This document shows, one piece after another, positions 25,701-37,326 of a stretch of 64,000 nucleotides of DNA. Source of the DNA: Acridotheres tristis (lineage: Eukaryota; Chordata; Aves; Passeriformes; Sturnidae); contig CM072886.1 in NCBI GenBank assembly GCA_037013685.1, positions 73,187,859 to 73,251,858 on the forward strand, given 5' to 3'. The position numbers and the translations under genes were made by a program. Numbering within the stretch: position 1 is the stretch's first letter; each line of letters opens with the position of its first letter. The notes under the pieces were generated by a model. It was not told the DNA's origin. It ran no database searches and saw only the letters and a program-made list of their open reading frames with translations.

Positions 25701-26734
25701 GCTTTTCCTTTTACTATTATCCCAATTTTGTCGCGCATATAGAATAGTGAGAATTTCTGCAACAAGTTAGAAAGGATCTCTAAATCAAGGCAAGAATGAG
25801 ATTTCAATGTATAGATAGATTTCTGCGTTAGAAAAGAAATAAGAATGAGGAAACTTTTTTTTTTTTTCTGTCCATTCCCATCTGTTTTGAAATGAAAGCC
25901 ATGCAGCCTCTGTAAGTGTACAAGAGAAGTGACTGTAAAGGACACACAGTATTTTAGACGAAAAAAAAAAAATCAATTTATTTCCCTGCACAAGAGCTGT
26001 TAATGGCAGTTGTTAGCACCTACATGGAATTCTATTTTTCTTCTTTCCAGGCATACTGAGCCACATTTCGACAGGAAATAAATAGCTTATTACTTTCTGG
26101 GTTAGGAAATAGCTGCTATAGAGATTGTTGATTGGGTAGATGAGACTTCCCTCTATATGAAAAGAAATGATTTGTGTGTCATTATTCATTTCATTCTATC
26201 TATATTAAATTATTTTAGATGTGTTTAATTAAGAGAGAGGTTGCTTTTCTACTGCTATTTTTATATGATGAACACCCTTTCTTTTGCAATGGAAATAACT
26301 TTGTGGTCTTCTAAAGGAATCTTATTTCTCAAAAGTTAGCTAGTACAAAATCTGCCTCTTGCTCCCAGGTTGATTGTACATTAGCTAGGTAGGGAAAGTC
26401 GAATACAATCCTTTTTGTAAAAAAAAAAAAAAAAAATAGATGAAGCAAGTGATCCTGCATTGGTATTTTCTAACATTTTTACATACATGTCATACATGTC
26501 ATAGCAAAAGCAGGGAAAAAAGGGGAAAGAAAGAATATTTAAAATATTTTTTCAGAGTCAATAAATTGCATCATTGTTTGTTTAGCCAGTTATGGAAATG
26601 CATTTAACAGTCTGCCCTGAAAAGGAATATAATCTTTGTTACAAAGACTACTCACTGTATTATAAAACATAATGCTTGATAGTTTTTTTGCCTGCAATGT
26701 GCATGGAATTTATATTCTTTAGGATTCTTTTGAT
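22727..26734. other. AT-rich noncoding interval
   Basis: About 4 kb with no supported gene. T homopolymers (about 25855-25868) and A homopolymers (26419-26436) are present. Two open frames of 114-116 codons at 25265-25609 (+) and 25595-25945 (-) are low-complexity and hydrophobic or lysine-rich, and lack any recognisable domain. Confidence 0.45.
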
Positions 26735-26739
26735 ATAAG

Positions 26740-26880
26740 GCTGTTGTCATGTTTGGGATTGGTGTGACTGGAACATTCAAGATCCCATTTGAAACCGGCA
26801 TTTTGACACTCCAGCTCATCATGACAGGAAACACTGAAGTGCTCGACATGGACATCATGCAGCAATATTTTTCTGTTTAG
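26740..26880. other. Short segment open in several frames, protein-like on both strands
   Basis: On the plus strand an ATG at 26749 opens 43 codons to TAG at 26880 (MFGIGVTGTFKIPFETGILT at the start). On the minus strand two frames are also open, one of them cysteine- and histidine-bearing (CHDELECQNAG). Being open in several frames over 130 bases of AT-rich DNA is unusual, but I cannot name a family. It could be an exon relic, a conserved noncoding element or chance. Confidence 0.15.
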
Positions 26881-27114
26881 AAATACTGTATTTTTTTAGC
26901 TCAAGGTCTTTTGCTGCCATTAGTATGTTTAAATGTTTTGCTGATCCACCTGGCCCACACTCACTCATGCATGTAAAAGCCATTAAAGATTTTCTTGCCC
27001 CATATTGTTTTCTGCCCTTGGCAAACACCTGTTTATCCATATGGCAAAATAGCCCCTATCAGGACTAGTATTTCTTAGCAATCATTATTTGACTCATTTA
27101 ATGGCCCTCTTCCC

Positions 27115-27218
27115 AAACAAATAAACAAACAAACAACAACAACAACAACAACAAAAAAAGACCAAACAAAGAAAAAACAAAGAAAAGACAAAACCAAAAC
27201 CAAAAACCACCAAAAAAA
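27115..27218 (+). repeat. A/C-rich simple sequence, (AAC)n/(AAAC)n
   Basis: About 100 bases made only of A, C and a few G: a (CAA)n core at about 27134-27152 flanked by AAAC and AAACC words. It carries no coding capacity. Confidence 0.9.
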
Positions 27219-28182
27219 TCTCTACAGACTTAGTTAAATTACTTTATTTGGGGTTAAAATAATTGGAGGCTTTTTTATCTGATCTTTTTTTATTTTTCCT
27301 AAGGTCTCTTGTAGTATTTTATTTCTTTGCAGCAACTGATAAATCCATTTGTCTTTACAAGAAGGGAGGTTTAAGAACTCTATACTGAAAGACTTGATGT
27401 TTTCAGTTCTTAAGTGTAACGCTTATAATGTTCTCTTAGCTACCTATATGCCCTGTGAATTTTTAATTTCAACCCAAAGATTATGCTTCTTAATTTTTAG
27501 CTTCTTTAATGTTGAAGAGCATTTACATGACAAATAAACATTTAAATAAGGTTGGAAAAGACCTTGCTTTACTGGCACTGATTGTTCTTAGTTTTGCAGA
27601 TCTTAGCTTATCTATAGCGTACCACTACTCACACCAAGCTGTAACATGCTGGGACCTACAACTAATCACTTACTGCCACATGTGCAGTGAGCTGGTTGCT
27701 GTCTGGCATTTCTGGATTTACACAGCAAGGTCTGTGTGCAGGCTGTGGCACAGCTCAGTCTGTGAAATCCTTGGGAGAGACAGCAGCTCAACAGGAGCTA
27801 CTGCTCCCTGAGCACTTCAAGCAGTCTGCTGTAGCCAGACTGAAATGAGCAGTTCAGGTAGGTGCTCAGGTCATGGCAGTTTCTCCTTGGGGCTTACAGG
27901 AACCTCCCTCTGCATCTAGAAGTTGTGTTTGGAGCATCTGGGAAATGGAGGAAAGCTCGAACTAAATGGGTATTTTGTACAAACATCTTTAGATTAAATT
28001 AACTGTCTCTGGTAATGATAAAACTTTAACTGTATCGACAATTCCCACCACAGAGTATAAAGAGGGGTTAATAGTATGTGCAGATGTAAATAGCACTTGA
28101 GAGAGTGATAAAGGTTAGAAGGTAAAGTGATGCCAGCCCTATGTTTCAACCGAATGCCAATCAGATCCCATGGCGTTTTGGG
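27219..28182. other. Noncoding interval with a less AT-rich stretch at 27590-27960
   Basis: The stretch 27590-27960 is richer in GC and non-repetitive, and contains a donor-like CAG|GTAGGT near 27857. A 100-codon frame (27509-27811) covers part of it without a recognisable domain. No gene can be supported. Confidence 0.35.
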
Positions 28183-28187
28183 TTTTT

Positions 28188-28226
<39 letters not shown>

Positions 28227-28238
28227 TTTTTTTTTTTT
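28183..28238 (-). repeat. Long T homopolymer (poly(A) on the minus strand)
   Basis: About 55 bases of almost pure T with a few G interruptions at its edges. CR1 elements do not end in poly(A), so this is not their tail. On the minus strand the sequence just before the A run shows no AATAAA and no recognisable gene, so a processed retrocopy is not supported. Confidence 0.9.
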
Positions 28239-29317
28239 AAGCAAAAAAGGTCCTTAAGACTACCCTTGCTTGGTATCTAAAGTTTCATTATGCTTAATCT
28301 TAATGACAGTCGTCTCCTGCTCCCTCCAGCACAGGAAGTCTACTGGGGTTTAATCTGATATAATCCTCAGGGGAAAAGGGGGAAGAAAAGTTGAGAGATC
28401 TTCACTAGAGTCCTTTGCCTAGTAAGCCATTCCCAGGAGACCAGGTGAACTGGGACAGGCTCAGGCAATCCTAAGGGTGATACAGAGCAAAAAAGGAGTA
28501 TGTAAGAGCATCAGACTTAGTTCCATTGTGACTATTACATACTATTATACTGAGAAAGATAGAAAAACAGCTAGCAAGTTATAAATAACTTGTGTGAGAC
28601 TGCTTTTAGGTGGTACTGTATTGATTGCACAAAAAAGGATTCTAAAGGATTCTGATTCTAGTCTATAAAGCAGCAGACTTTATGAAGGTTCTATCTTAAC
28701 TCACAGTATACTATGAAATCACTTCATATACAATGCTAAGGAACTTTCTATGAGTTGTTCCCAAGTTCATAGCTATGGGATATATCATTTGGTACTATCC
28801 ATAAGTTATCTAGAGCCCAATGTGTAAAGAGGTAATGCTGAAATTATATCATTGAACTACTGCAGGCATTATTAGCAGTAACCAGAGGAATAAGAACACT
28901 ATCTGTGTCCTCAATTAACAACCTAGGTTAACAGAGTCCCAGGCATTTCTGGCAAAGCTCATTTGTCACGAATTCAGAATAATAATGGTCCTGTTTCTGT
29001 GGATAACTAAAACACTGCCAGTGCACAGCAGTACCCTGACTGTACCATTTATGAGCCTGACAGTGCTTAGACCATTTATTTACCATTATGATGATGTACC
29101 AGGGCCTAGATTGCTGCAGTCTTTGGAAGACTGACTACAGGAGCTGTTCAGTGAAGAGGACATGGAATATCTGACACCGAGTTCTGAGAAAGCAGAGGTA
29201 CAAACAGGAAGTTTAAAGAATTAATTATCTTTATCTGTAGATCTGCCATACACTAACGGTCTTCTCTTTATCCTTTCAACCTTGAAGAAGAAATTAAAAG
29301 GAAAACGAGACAGTTTT
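28239..29317. other. Noncoding interval
   Basis: No exon, RNA or transposon recognised. Confidence 0.5.
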
Positions 29318-29324
29318 TCACTGA

Positions 29325-29600
29325 TAAATCTCCTGACCACATAGGATCAGAGGGTCTGGTGCCTGAGGGGCCAGCTCGGTCCTGCTGGCACTTGTCACCC
29401 TGACTGCTGGGTGTGAGTAGCTCTCAGGTACCTGGGGCTGTGTGATACCATCTGCCCCAAAGGCAGGAGCAGCCAAGGAGTGACAAACACCAGCTGTGGG
29501 TGTCCCTAGGGTGGGGGTCAGGCAGTCATGCTGGCCACAGTGGCCTGGCTGCCTAGGGAGGGCAGTGGTGTGTACCGAGGGAATATATGAAAAACAAATA
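29325..29600. other. GC-richer unidentified block
   Basis: A patch visibly richer in G and C than the flanks, sharply bounded on both sides. The minus strand is open for 129 codons (29318-29707), but the peptide is a Pro/Ala/His/Thr mix without a domain I know. It might be an old transposon remnant (LTR- or SINE-like), but I could not match it to CR1 or to the LTR family seen elsewhere in the window. Confidence 0.3.
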
Positions 29601-29934
29601 CAAGCACACCCCAGTATTAAAAGGGAAGAAACTTCTACCATGAACACTAGATTCTGCTTGACAAAGACATCAGGATGCTGATGGTTGTTGCAAAAAGCCA
29701 GTGACAATCAGTAAAGGCTCACAACTAAGAAGATGCACAGAAATGCAGATATAAGAATATGTATATATGAGTGTGAACAAAAATTTCCTCTCTGCAATTA
29801 GTTTCCTTAGGGTGATCAAAACTAGGGGTTGTAATTTTAGTGAACTCCATATTTGGTCTCTGCTCATCAGCACACACCTAACTCATGTTTTTTGGTCAAC
29901 TGATTAATTATAACTAGCTCCCATATAAACAGTA

Positions 29935-30005
29935 CTCCTCATCAAAGCACTTTGCAAAAGAGGTCGGTGTCATCAGTGAAACTGAAGCATAGAAGCTAAT
30001 GTCTA
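29935..30005 (+). mobile_element. Possible MIR-type SINE relic
   Basis: Words in MIR order: 'aaagcactttgcaaa', 'gaggtcggtgtcatca', then 'tgaaactgaagcatagaag', which resemble the MIR 'gaggtaggtatcat' and 'gaaactgaggcacagag' segments. The match is short and gapped, hence the low confidence. Confidence 0.3.
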
Positions 30006-32067
30006 TGACTCTAGTGTGCTGGGGTCACAATTAATTCATACTGCTTAAGCTTTTGGATACATATTGTCACTGAAATATAAAAAAATAATCTTACTGTTAA
30101 AAATAAAGTTTGAGATTTTTAAAAATCAAAATAATTGTCAAGTTTGTTAAGAATTATGTCAATTTGCTTCCTAAATTGTTAGTACTTCAACTCTGAAACT
30201 CGAAAGACATAAAATCCAGAAGTGATACATTCGAGTGGTGTTCAGCCTTAAAATTTGCATTTGGCAAACAATATATCTTTGTGTTGAAAGTAACGATTTG
30301 ATAGTTTGCTATCAACCCTCCCATGAGTGAGTGCCATCTAGTTACACAAACCAAAGTATTCAAAGTTGACCCAGTCTACAAAAATAAAATACAAGTAATT
30401 TCGAATTAGAATTGCATACACAAGAGCAGCTTTTTTACTAATGTTATGGATTATATAACTGCATATCTTTGTTTGCTGTTAAAGCCAACCTTGCCTGTCA
30501 CATTTCATTTAAAGAAAATTTGATTGTAATATTGAAACCTTCATGATTCTAGACTTAATGAGGGATTTCTTTTTTTTTTTTTCTTATTGCTTATTGCAAA
30601 CTTATTTAAGTTGGGGGAAAATGGGAAAGAGAGAGAGTGACTCTGGCTCTTACTGAAAATCTGTAATCTTCAGATTTTTTTGAGGTAATTCCTTTATATG
30701 AAAGAAAAAATATTTTTCCATCGCCACAGAAGTTGCCCTGAGAAGATTTTTGGATTTTTTTTTGTTTCATTGCAGTGAAATTGTTGGGTCTTTGTCAGCT
30801 GGAGACGTTTTCCTCCATTCCTCAGTGGCAGAGAGCTGATGAACTAAAGTTATCTACATAGATGAAGGAGGAAACAAAACCATGAAAAAGACTTATTTGT
30901 TTAGTTGTATCTGTAAATAAAGAGGAAAGGAGTTCAGTGATTAGGACTTTTGCTTGAGTCTTTGCATTCTCCACTTTTGGAAGACTCAGTGACTCTCCTT
31001 GAGCATAGAATTTAATCACTGCTCTGTTGGAACCCTGAAGCCTGGGAATTTTGAACTTTCTCTGCTGTCAGGCCCTGATCCTCAAAGGAACACTGCTTTT
31101 GACTTGAGGCCTTGGAGAAGGCTTCCAGATTTCAGTGATGGAGTTGGGATCACTGGTGTGTAGTTTGAATAGAAGTGTGTAATGTCACATGGTGAAGAGT
31201 TTGGAATTTGGAGTTTAAAATATAGTAATGGGTATGGGACAGGACAGAAGTTTTGGGGCTGAGGTTTTTTCTTCCTTCTTGGTTTTAGGTAGTATTTTTT
31301 TGGTTGGCTAGAAAGTGCCACCCTGCGAGTCATGGGTGTTTTGTCATTGGATCAAAAGTAAAAATAATTTAGCTTTTAATTGGACTGTTTGGCTTTAAAA
31401 AAACTTGTAACGAATGAGATACAGCTCCATTTTCTCACTTTCAGCTTGTTAGCTAGAAGTGCTGTAGAACTCACTGTACTATAGATAAGAATTAATAAAC
31501 AAGTGAGTCCAAACATGAAAATCCATCTCTCGTGCTTTCAATCCCTACTCTGACTGAAGGTAGAGGAAAAAAGAAGATACACACTAATACTTCTCCTTAA
31601 GTTTGTTTTTAAAGTAGAGATACTAACATTCATCTACATCAGATACTACTAGAGAAATAAATAACATTTATATACTGCTATTTAACCAGGCTTATACCCC
31701 TATTTAATTACATCTATATACCATTATTAGGCCTCATAGAAGGATCAAAAGCCATATAGGTATGTAGATACGTGTAGAGAAACACCCCACACTGAGTATC
31801 TTCATTCTTGCCACATATAGTGTATATATAGCACATAGTGTTTACATATTTATAGAACTGAAGGGAAGAATGTTGAGTTTAAAAATTCTGTTCTTTTCAT
31901 TCCTACATCCTTTTTTTTGCTTCCTGTCCTTCCACAGACAAAGCTGATATACAAAGGCAATCATATCAGTGTTTAGAATATAAGCTAAGTGTATGCAGAA
32001 AAATTCTTTAAATGGTATTCTGAAGAAAATGTCTAGGCATAATCTCAGAAAAAAAAAATATCAGTTT
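30006..32067. other. AT-rich noncoding interval
   Basis: No supported feature. There is a T homopolymer near 30570-30581 and scattered short open frames only. Confidence 0.5.
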
Positions 32068-32230
32068 ATCATAGAATCATGGAAAAAGAGAGTGCGAAGC
32101 ACTGAAATGGATCTTAAAGATTATCTAGTCACATCCTCCGGCCATGTGCGGGGGTACCTCCCACAAGATCAGGCTGCTTAATGCCTTATCCAACTGGCTT
32201 TGAACACTACCAAGGTTGGGGCAATGATAA
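32068..32230 (-). mobile_element. CR1 LINE 3' end fragment, antisense
   Basis: It begins with the near-intact antisense tail 'tcatagaatcatgg', then 'aaagattatctagtcacatcc', 'gggggtacctcccacaag', 'caggctgctt' and 'ccaactggctttgaacact'. Together they form the last 160 bases or so of a CR1 on the minus strand, with decay in the centre. Confidence 0.88.
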
Positions 32231-33344
32231 GTATGTATTTTTCCACACATAGTATAAAATAAGAAAAACAAAAGAATTTTGTGTTCAAATGTAGTTTAAA
32301 TTGTATGCTAAAATTATATAGTTATATCTATATTTGTCTCTGTCATGTCCCTGCAAATCCATGGGAAGTGTCTTTGAACTCGGTGCAAAACTCGGTATGT
32401 GTAGCTAAATACTGGTTACAAAATTGTGTTTCTCTTATTTTCTGTTCTCTTTTCATAACTGTAAGTGTTATTCAGAATGACAGCACTTTTATTTTGCTCT
32501 CTTATTTGCTTTTTTTTTTATTTTTATTTTTTAAGCTAGTAATGTGTAGGTTATGGGGTTTTTCTTCTTTCAGTCTAGGGTGAGAGAAAAAGGGCAGTGT
32601 ATAAACTGATATTGATTTTTCACAGCATGACCAATAAGTACTGTGGCAGAGAGTCTTAGAAAGAGGTGTCCTGCACTGAGATGCCTTTCTGAAACATCAA
32701 GGTAATCTGTATCTTTTCAGAGTAACCCGCAGGGAGCAACATCATAAACCAGTGAAGTGCATCACATGACAGTTATTTGTGCTGTAGAGCAAGAGATTAA
32801 TCCCAGATAACAGGCTCTAGATCCATGTCATATTACTAAGCCACCTGTAGGAAACAATCAGACAAGGTCAAAGAGATTTCAACACAGTAAAAATAGTGAA
32901 AAAGTTAACAAGAGTAAGATATTAAGTTAATTCCTGGCACCTGTTTGTTCCTTTCTACTACAGCACCATTTCTGTCTCTGTTTATCCAGTGTCAGAAAAA
33001 AAAAGCTTGAAATACCATCATGTTAATCCTAGCCTAAACTAGAGTCATGCAGACATGGTGTCAAAAGCAAATCCAGTTGCATCTTTACACTTTTGTCGAT
33101 ATATTTTAAAACGTCTATAAAACAGAAGGTAAATGGAAACTTTCTTGTCACGTTCTCTTGTGGCCATTGCTTTAAGGCACAGATCCGTGTGGAGAAGTAG
33201 TCCATGCCCAAAATGATGTAAACAAAATTTAAACACAAATTAGCTCCCATATTTTAACTTCCAATCATTAGACTAAAATTGAACCACACTTATTAGGTTT
33301 ACCTCTGTGACTAAGATCCCAAATAAATATTTTAATTTTTGCAG
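32231..33344. other. AT-rich noncoding interval
   Basis: No transposon, RNA or supported exon. A T-rich tract lies at about 32509-32535. Confidence 0.5.
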
Positions 33345-33501
33345 GGTTTAAGCAATAGCATGAGATTGAGTAGAAAAAGGAAGTCGGAAAAGGAGTGTAA
33401 AAGAAGTTCAAATAGTAAAAGGTGCTTCTGGCAGCAAGCCAAATCTTGGTTAATCAGGACTTTGGCACAGGCAGAGTCAGAAGTGAGCAAGCACATGGCA
33501 G
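33345..33501 (+). other. Possible exon-like segment between acceptor and donor consensus
   Basis: A T-rich run ending 'ttttaatttttgcag' gives a good acceptor with the segment starting at 33345. It ends 'catggcag' before GTTTGT at 33502, a fair donor. One frame is open throughout and encodes a Lys/Arg/Ser-rich peptide I do not recognise. In AT-rich DNA such acceptor/donor pairs arise by chance often, so this is a weak candidate. Confidence 0.12.
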
Positions 33502-33705
33502 GTTTGTTTTGCCTGACAGGAAATCACAGCATAATATACTCAAGTGCTTATTTTCCCTAAGGCAAGGGATTGTCTTGTCAAGTCTTGATTCATGCACGGT
33601 CTTCATCTGAACCATAATAATATTACGAACATTTATTTTAAAGTTTTGTTATCATTTTAGAATGTATTTGCTGAGCTGATAGAATTTCCTAAGTAAATTT
33701 TTCGT

Positions 33706-33771
33706 GTTTGTTTTTTGTTGTTTTGTTTTGTTTTGGGGTTTTTGGGGGGTTTGTTTTTTTTTTTTTTTTAA
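33706..33771. repeat. T/G-rich low-complexity tract
   Basis: Runs of T broken by G, including GGGG and GGGGGG, over about 65 bases; (TTTTG)n-like at its start. Confidence 0.85.
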
Positions 33772-34982
33772 TGGAGAACTGGTAAAACTACACCCAAAAC
33801 ATTTATGCATTTCCTGGAATGCATTTTGATTCCTTAAAGGTGTGCTTTTATGTGGATTTTTTTTTTTTTTTGCTAAATAGTTTAATTTATTTTCATTGAA
33901 GTAATAAACACAAGAAATGTTGAAAAATACCTAAATATCATTTTCATATCTGAATAGATAAGGAAAAACTGTATAAATACTATTTTAGATCATATCTTTA
34001 TATTGAAAATCTCTAACAAAAAATATCAGGGAAAAGCCAATATTGTGGAGGTTTTTCTATTTTTCCTTTTACCTGCAGTGTTCATCCTTTTTATTTGTGT
34101 TTTGCTAACCTAATTTCTTTAAATTACTTTCATCATTCAAGTCCACTCCACCGAACTTCACACTAAAAACTTCAACCTTGAAGGAAGTTGCAATTTCCTA
34201 CTAGGTAATCTGAACTCAACACTTACTAAAAAAATCCCTCAGAGCTGCTGGACTAATTGTATAAGACTTTATAGAGACAGCCTATGAGAACTTCCCAGAA
34301 ACACTGTTCTGTGACTTGATTAATTTCCCTCCTGCCTGATGAAGTATTTAAAGATGATCGTAAATTTGAAGAAAGAAAAGAAATATGATAGTGCAAAAAT
34401 GGCCTGCAGCCATCTGTGATCTCATGACATAAATGAATTTAAGTATAATTGGGAATTCTAAGGAAATCCTCATTCAATAATCCTTATTCTATACTGGGAA
34501 AGTAATCTATTTATCTGCTTCAAATACATGACTTTCAAGAAAGTTTTGACCTAAAAGGGAGTGTGACAGAAGCAGCTAAATGCCTTTCTCCATCCCATTC
34601 CCTTTATTAGTTTACATGCTCCAACTGTCATATCTACTACTTAAGAATGGGTTCAAAAGTTATTCTGAAAAGAAGAAAAAATGGAAATTGCAAAGTAATT
34701 TTTCCTGTACTCAACTTTTTATGTGCTTGCTCAACTTTCAGCCAGTGTTTCTTCAATCTTCAATGTTTTAATTCTTCTTGTTACCCTCAAAAGTCTTCTA
34801 GATAAAATAGGTGGTAAGAGAGTGTTCTAAGCACACCTGATATCATCTGTTCTGGTTTTCCTATCTGCTAGTCTGCTGCTTGATTAGGGACATAATGCTA
34901 TAAGATGCTTTTTTTAATGATTATTTTTTTGATAGGAATCTGTCTTTTGCAAAGCAATTATGACCTGCCCCTGAAAGCATGC
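33772..34982. other. AT-rich noncoding interval
   Basis: No supported feature. Confidence 0.5.
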
Positions 34983-35099
34983 AAGGCCAGCTTGGGACCC
35001 TGGGAACCCGAATCTTGTGGAAGGTGCCCCTGCCCATGGCAGGAGGGTTGGAACTGGATGATCTTTCAGGCCCTTTCCAACCCAAACCATTCTATGATT
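34983..35099 (+). mobile_element. CR1 LINE 3' end fragment
   Basis: A well-kept CR1 terminus on the plus strand: 'ggaaggtgcccctgcccatg', then 'ggttggaactggatgatctt' and 'ccaacccaaaccattctatg'. Only the last 115 bases or so are present. It is the least diverged of the short CR1 tails in the window, which suggests a younger insertion. Two overlapping open frames (69 and 104 codons) run through it and are not genes. Confidence 0.9.
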
Positions 35100-35764
35100 A
35101 CCGTGTTGCTATAGCACAAGTTATATGTTTTACGGCTGGGCTGTTTATTGGCTGGGCCAATAAATTAAAAACAAGCATGGAAGGAAGGCACAAGAAAGAG
35201 TTTTCTCATCAAAAAGCTCGTCGTGATTTATTAATTGGTAAAGTCAAAAAGAGGAAACAGTTATCCCTTAGAAAGGTCCAAATCAAGGAGTAGGAAACAA
35301 TGCATTGACAAGCCAGGAATAAGGACTCAAAAATCATTCATTGGTATTCATTAACATCAGTAAGGTAGTCTAGCTGAAAATTTCATGTGTAGAATTAGCA
35401 AATGCAAGATACTATGTTGCATCCATGCATGCCCTGATTTCTTCATAATTTCTTGATAAACAGCTACCATTAGTCAGTGTCAAAGCCAGTTTACTCTAGG
35501 CTGACTCATTTGTGCATTTGTACATAAATATATATATATATACTGTTAGCTCTAATTTTTTCTTAAAGAAAATTTCTAAATTACTGCAACAAATAGACCC
35601 AGGTTTGTTGTCTGCAATACATGTACAAAATAATTTGCATGTTGCAAAAGATCACGATTTTGCTACCATTTTTTTTAAGCGAACTCTAGGATAAAAGGCA
35701 ACATTCCATTTAAAATAATGATTATAGACAATTTTATTTTGACTTTCATAGACAGTGCACTTGT

Positions 35765-35835
35765 CAGACAGGAAAATGAGAGGCTAAGGCATATAACTAG
35801 GCAGGTTAGTGGTGTGGCAGAGAGTCACCCAGCAG
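35765..35835 (+). mobile_element. Weak MIR-like segment
   Basis: The words 'aggaaaatgagaggctaagg', 'caggttagtggtgtggcag' and 'agagtcaccc' resemble the MIR 3' half (gaaactgaggca, ctagtaagtggcagag). The alignment is short and needs gaps. Confidence 0.25.
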
Positions 35836-37301
35836 AAGCTCTTTCAGGGGGCAGCTGTGTAGTCATTTATAAGAAGATTTCCTATCTGAAGTCAATAGGA
35901 GGTCTGCGTCCGTCAGGGATTCAGAACAAGCTCATATAGGAAAGAGAAGAGACAGGAAGCCAAGTGTCTGTTGTTTGCTCACCAAGAAAGACCTAAGGGC
36001 AGGGAAGATCAATACAACTGAAGAACTGGAGTTAAGAGGAGGATTTATGAATTATTTCTCAGACTCTTCATCTTTGAAAGAAGAGAGAGAAACAGTGTCC
36101 AATTTTCTTGTGTGAAGGTTTGTTTTGTTTTTTTTCTTCTAGCACATTTCAAGCATGTAGGTAGAATTTTATTGATGCTAAAGTTAAGAACTGGAGGAAA
36201 TTTCAGAAGTATAGTTTTTACTAAGCTCTTTAATCTCTCATCTTTTTATCTCTATTTTTTTACCCCCAAACTAACTCAAGGTCAAAGACTCAATCACATC
36301 CTCTTTTACCCAGTCGAACTTAAACCTAAGGATTCTTCCAAGGATCATTAAACATAAAAATCCCCCCCATCCCCATTTAAAGTATATATACAATTATACA
36401 GATTTTTTTTTTGTATATTAAAAATAAACCTTGGTGAACTTCTCTAAACACATCTTCAATATGTGCAATGTAATGTGCCAGCATCTTGTATGCATACATA
36501 TATTTATCCATCGTGTGTGTGTGTACACTTGTGTGCATTTAAAGTCATAAACATTTCTGATATTCTTTCATTATTTGAGGTCCCCTAGAGGTGTAAGGAT
36601 TTATAAATTTAGCATATTTTTAAAAATATGTCAAGGACTTATTAAAAAACAAAAAAAAGGTCAGTTTTAAGTGAGTTTTAGAATTTCAAGCTAAAATTAT
36701 TTTACTCTGCTTTGGCATCTTAGTAATCAGTGCAAATAGGAAGATACATACTCTGTAAATGCCTGGCTTTGTTTATAGGAGGAACTTAGATGAACAGCCC
36801 AGACAAAACATTTAAGTTTTATAGGTGATATTAGCACTTTTGCAATTGCATCCATCTTGAAAATGGAGCTACACATTTTTAAAATATGACATATTTATTT
36901 ATAACATTAGTAGTGATATAGGCAATAAACCACGCTCTATTATGAGTTACAAAATAATGGGTTTCCTTCATACATTGTTTCTGTTTATGCATTATCTCTA
37001 CAATTGTAAACTCACATTTTATGTTATGTACCAGTTCTAACTTGAGAACACTTGTCACTTATCGTTTAAGGAAAAGAGAATGAAAAAGAAATCTTAGAAA
37101 AAAGGAAAAATGCCCAAGGAAAGGAGTGATACAAAAGTCCTTTATAAATAGCTTCATTTAGTAAATATTGGAGCCTGGCAACAAGTTAAAGATAAGATTA
37201 TGTAACCACAACGATTTTAATACTTCATCAGTGAATGGAAAAAAATATAAATTAACATCAATCATACCTTTGCTAATTTCTAAACATAATTGGTAATGGA
37301 G

Positions 37302-37326
37302 TAAAATAAAATAAAATAAAATAAAG
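37302..37326 (+). repeat. (TAAAA)n microsatellite
   Basis: Five copies of the TAAAA pentamer, uninterrupted. Confidence 0.9.

Noticed and set aside
25265..25945. Two overlapping frames of 114 (+) and 116 (-) codons
   Set aside because: Both run through low-complexity T- or A-rich sequence, and the peptides are hydrophobic or lysine runs.
27541..27575. CR1-like phrase 'ggttggaaaagaccttgc'
   Set aside because: Only about 18 bases match; the flanks do not follow the CR1 consensus on either side.
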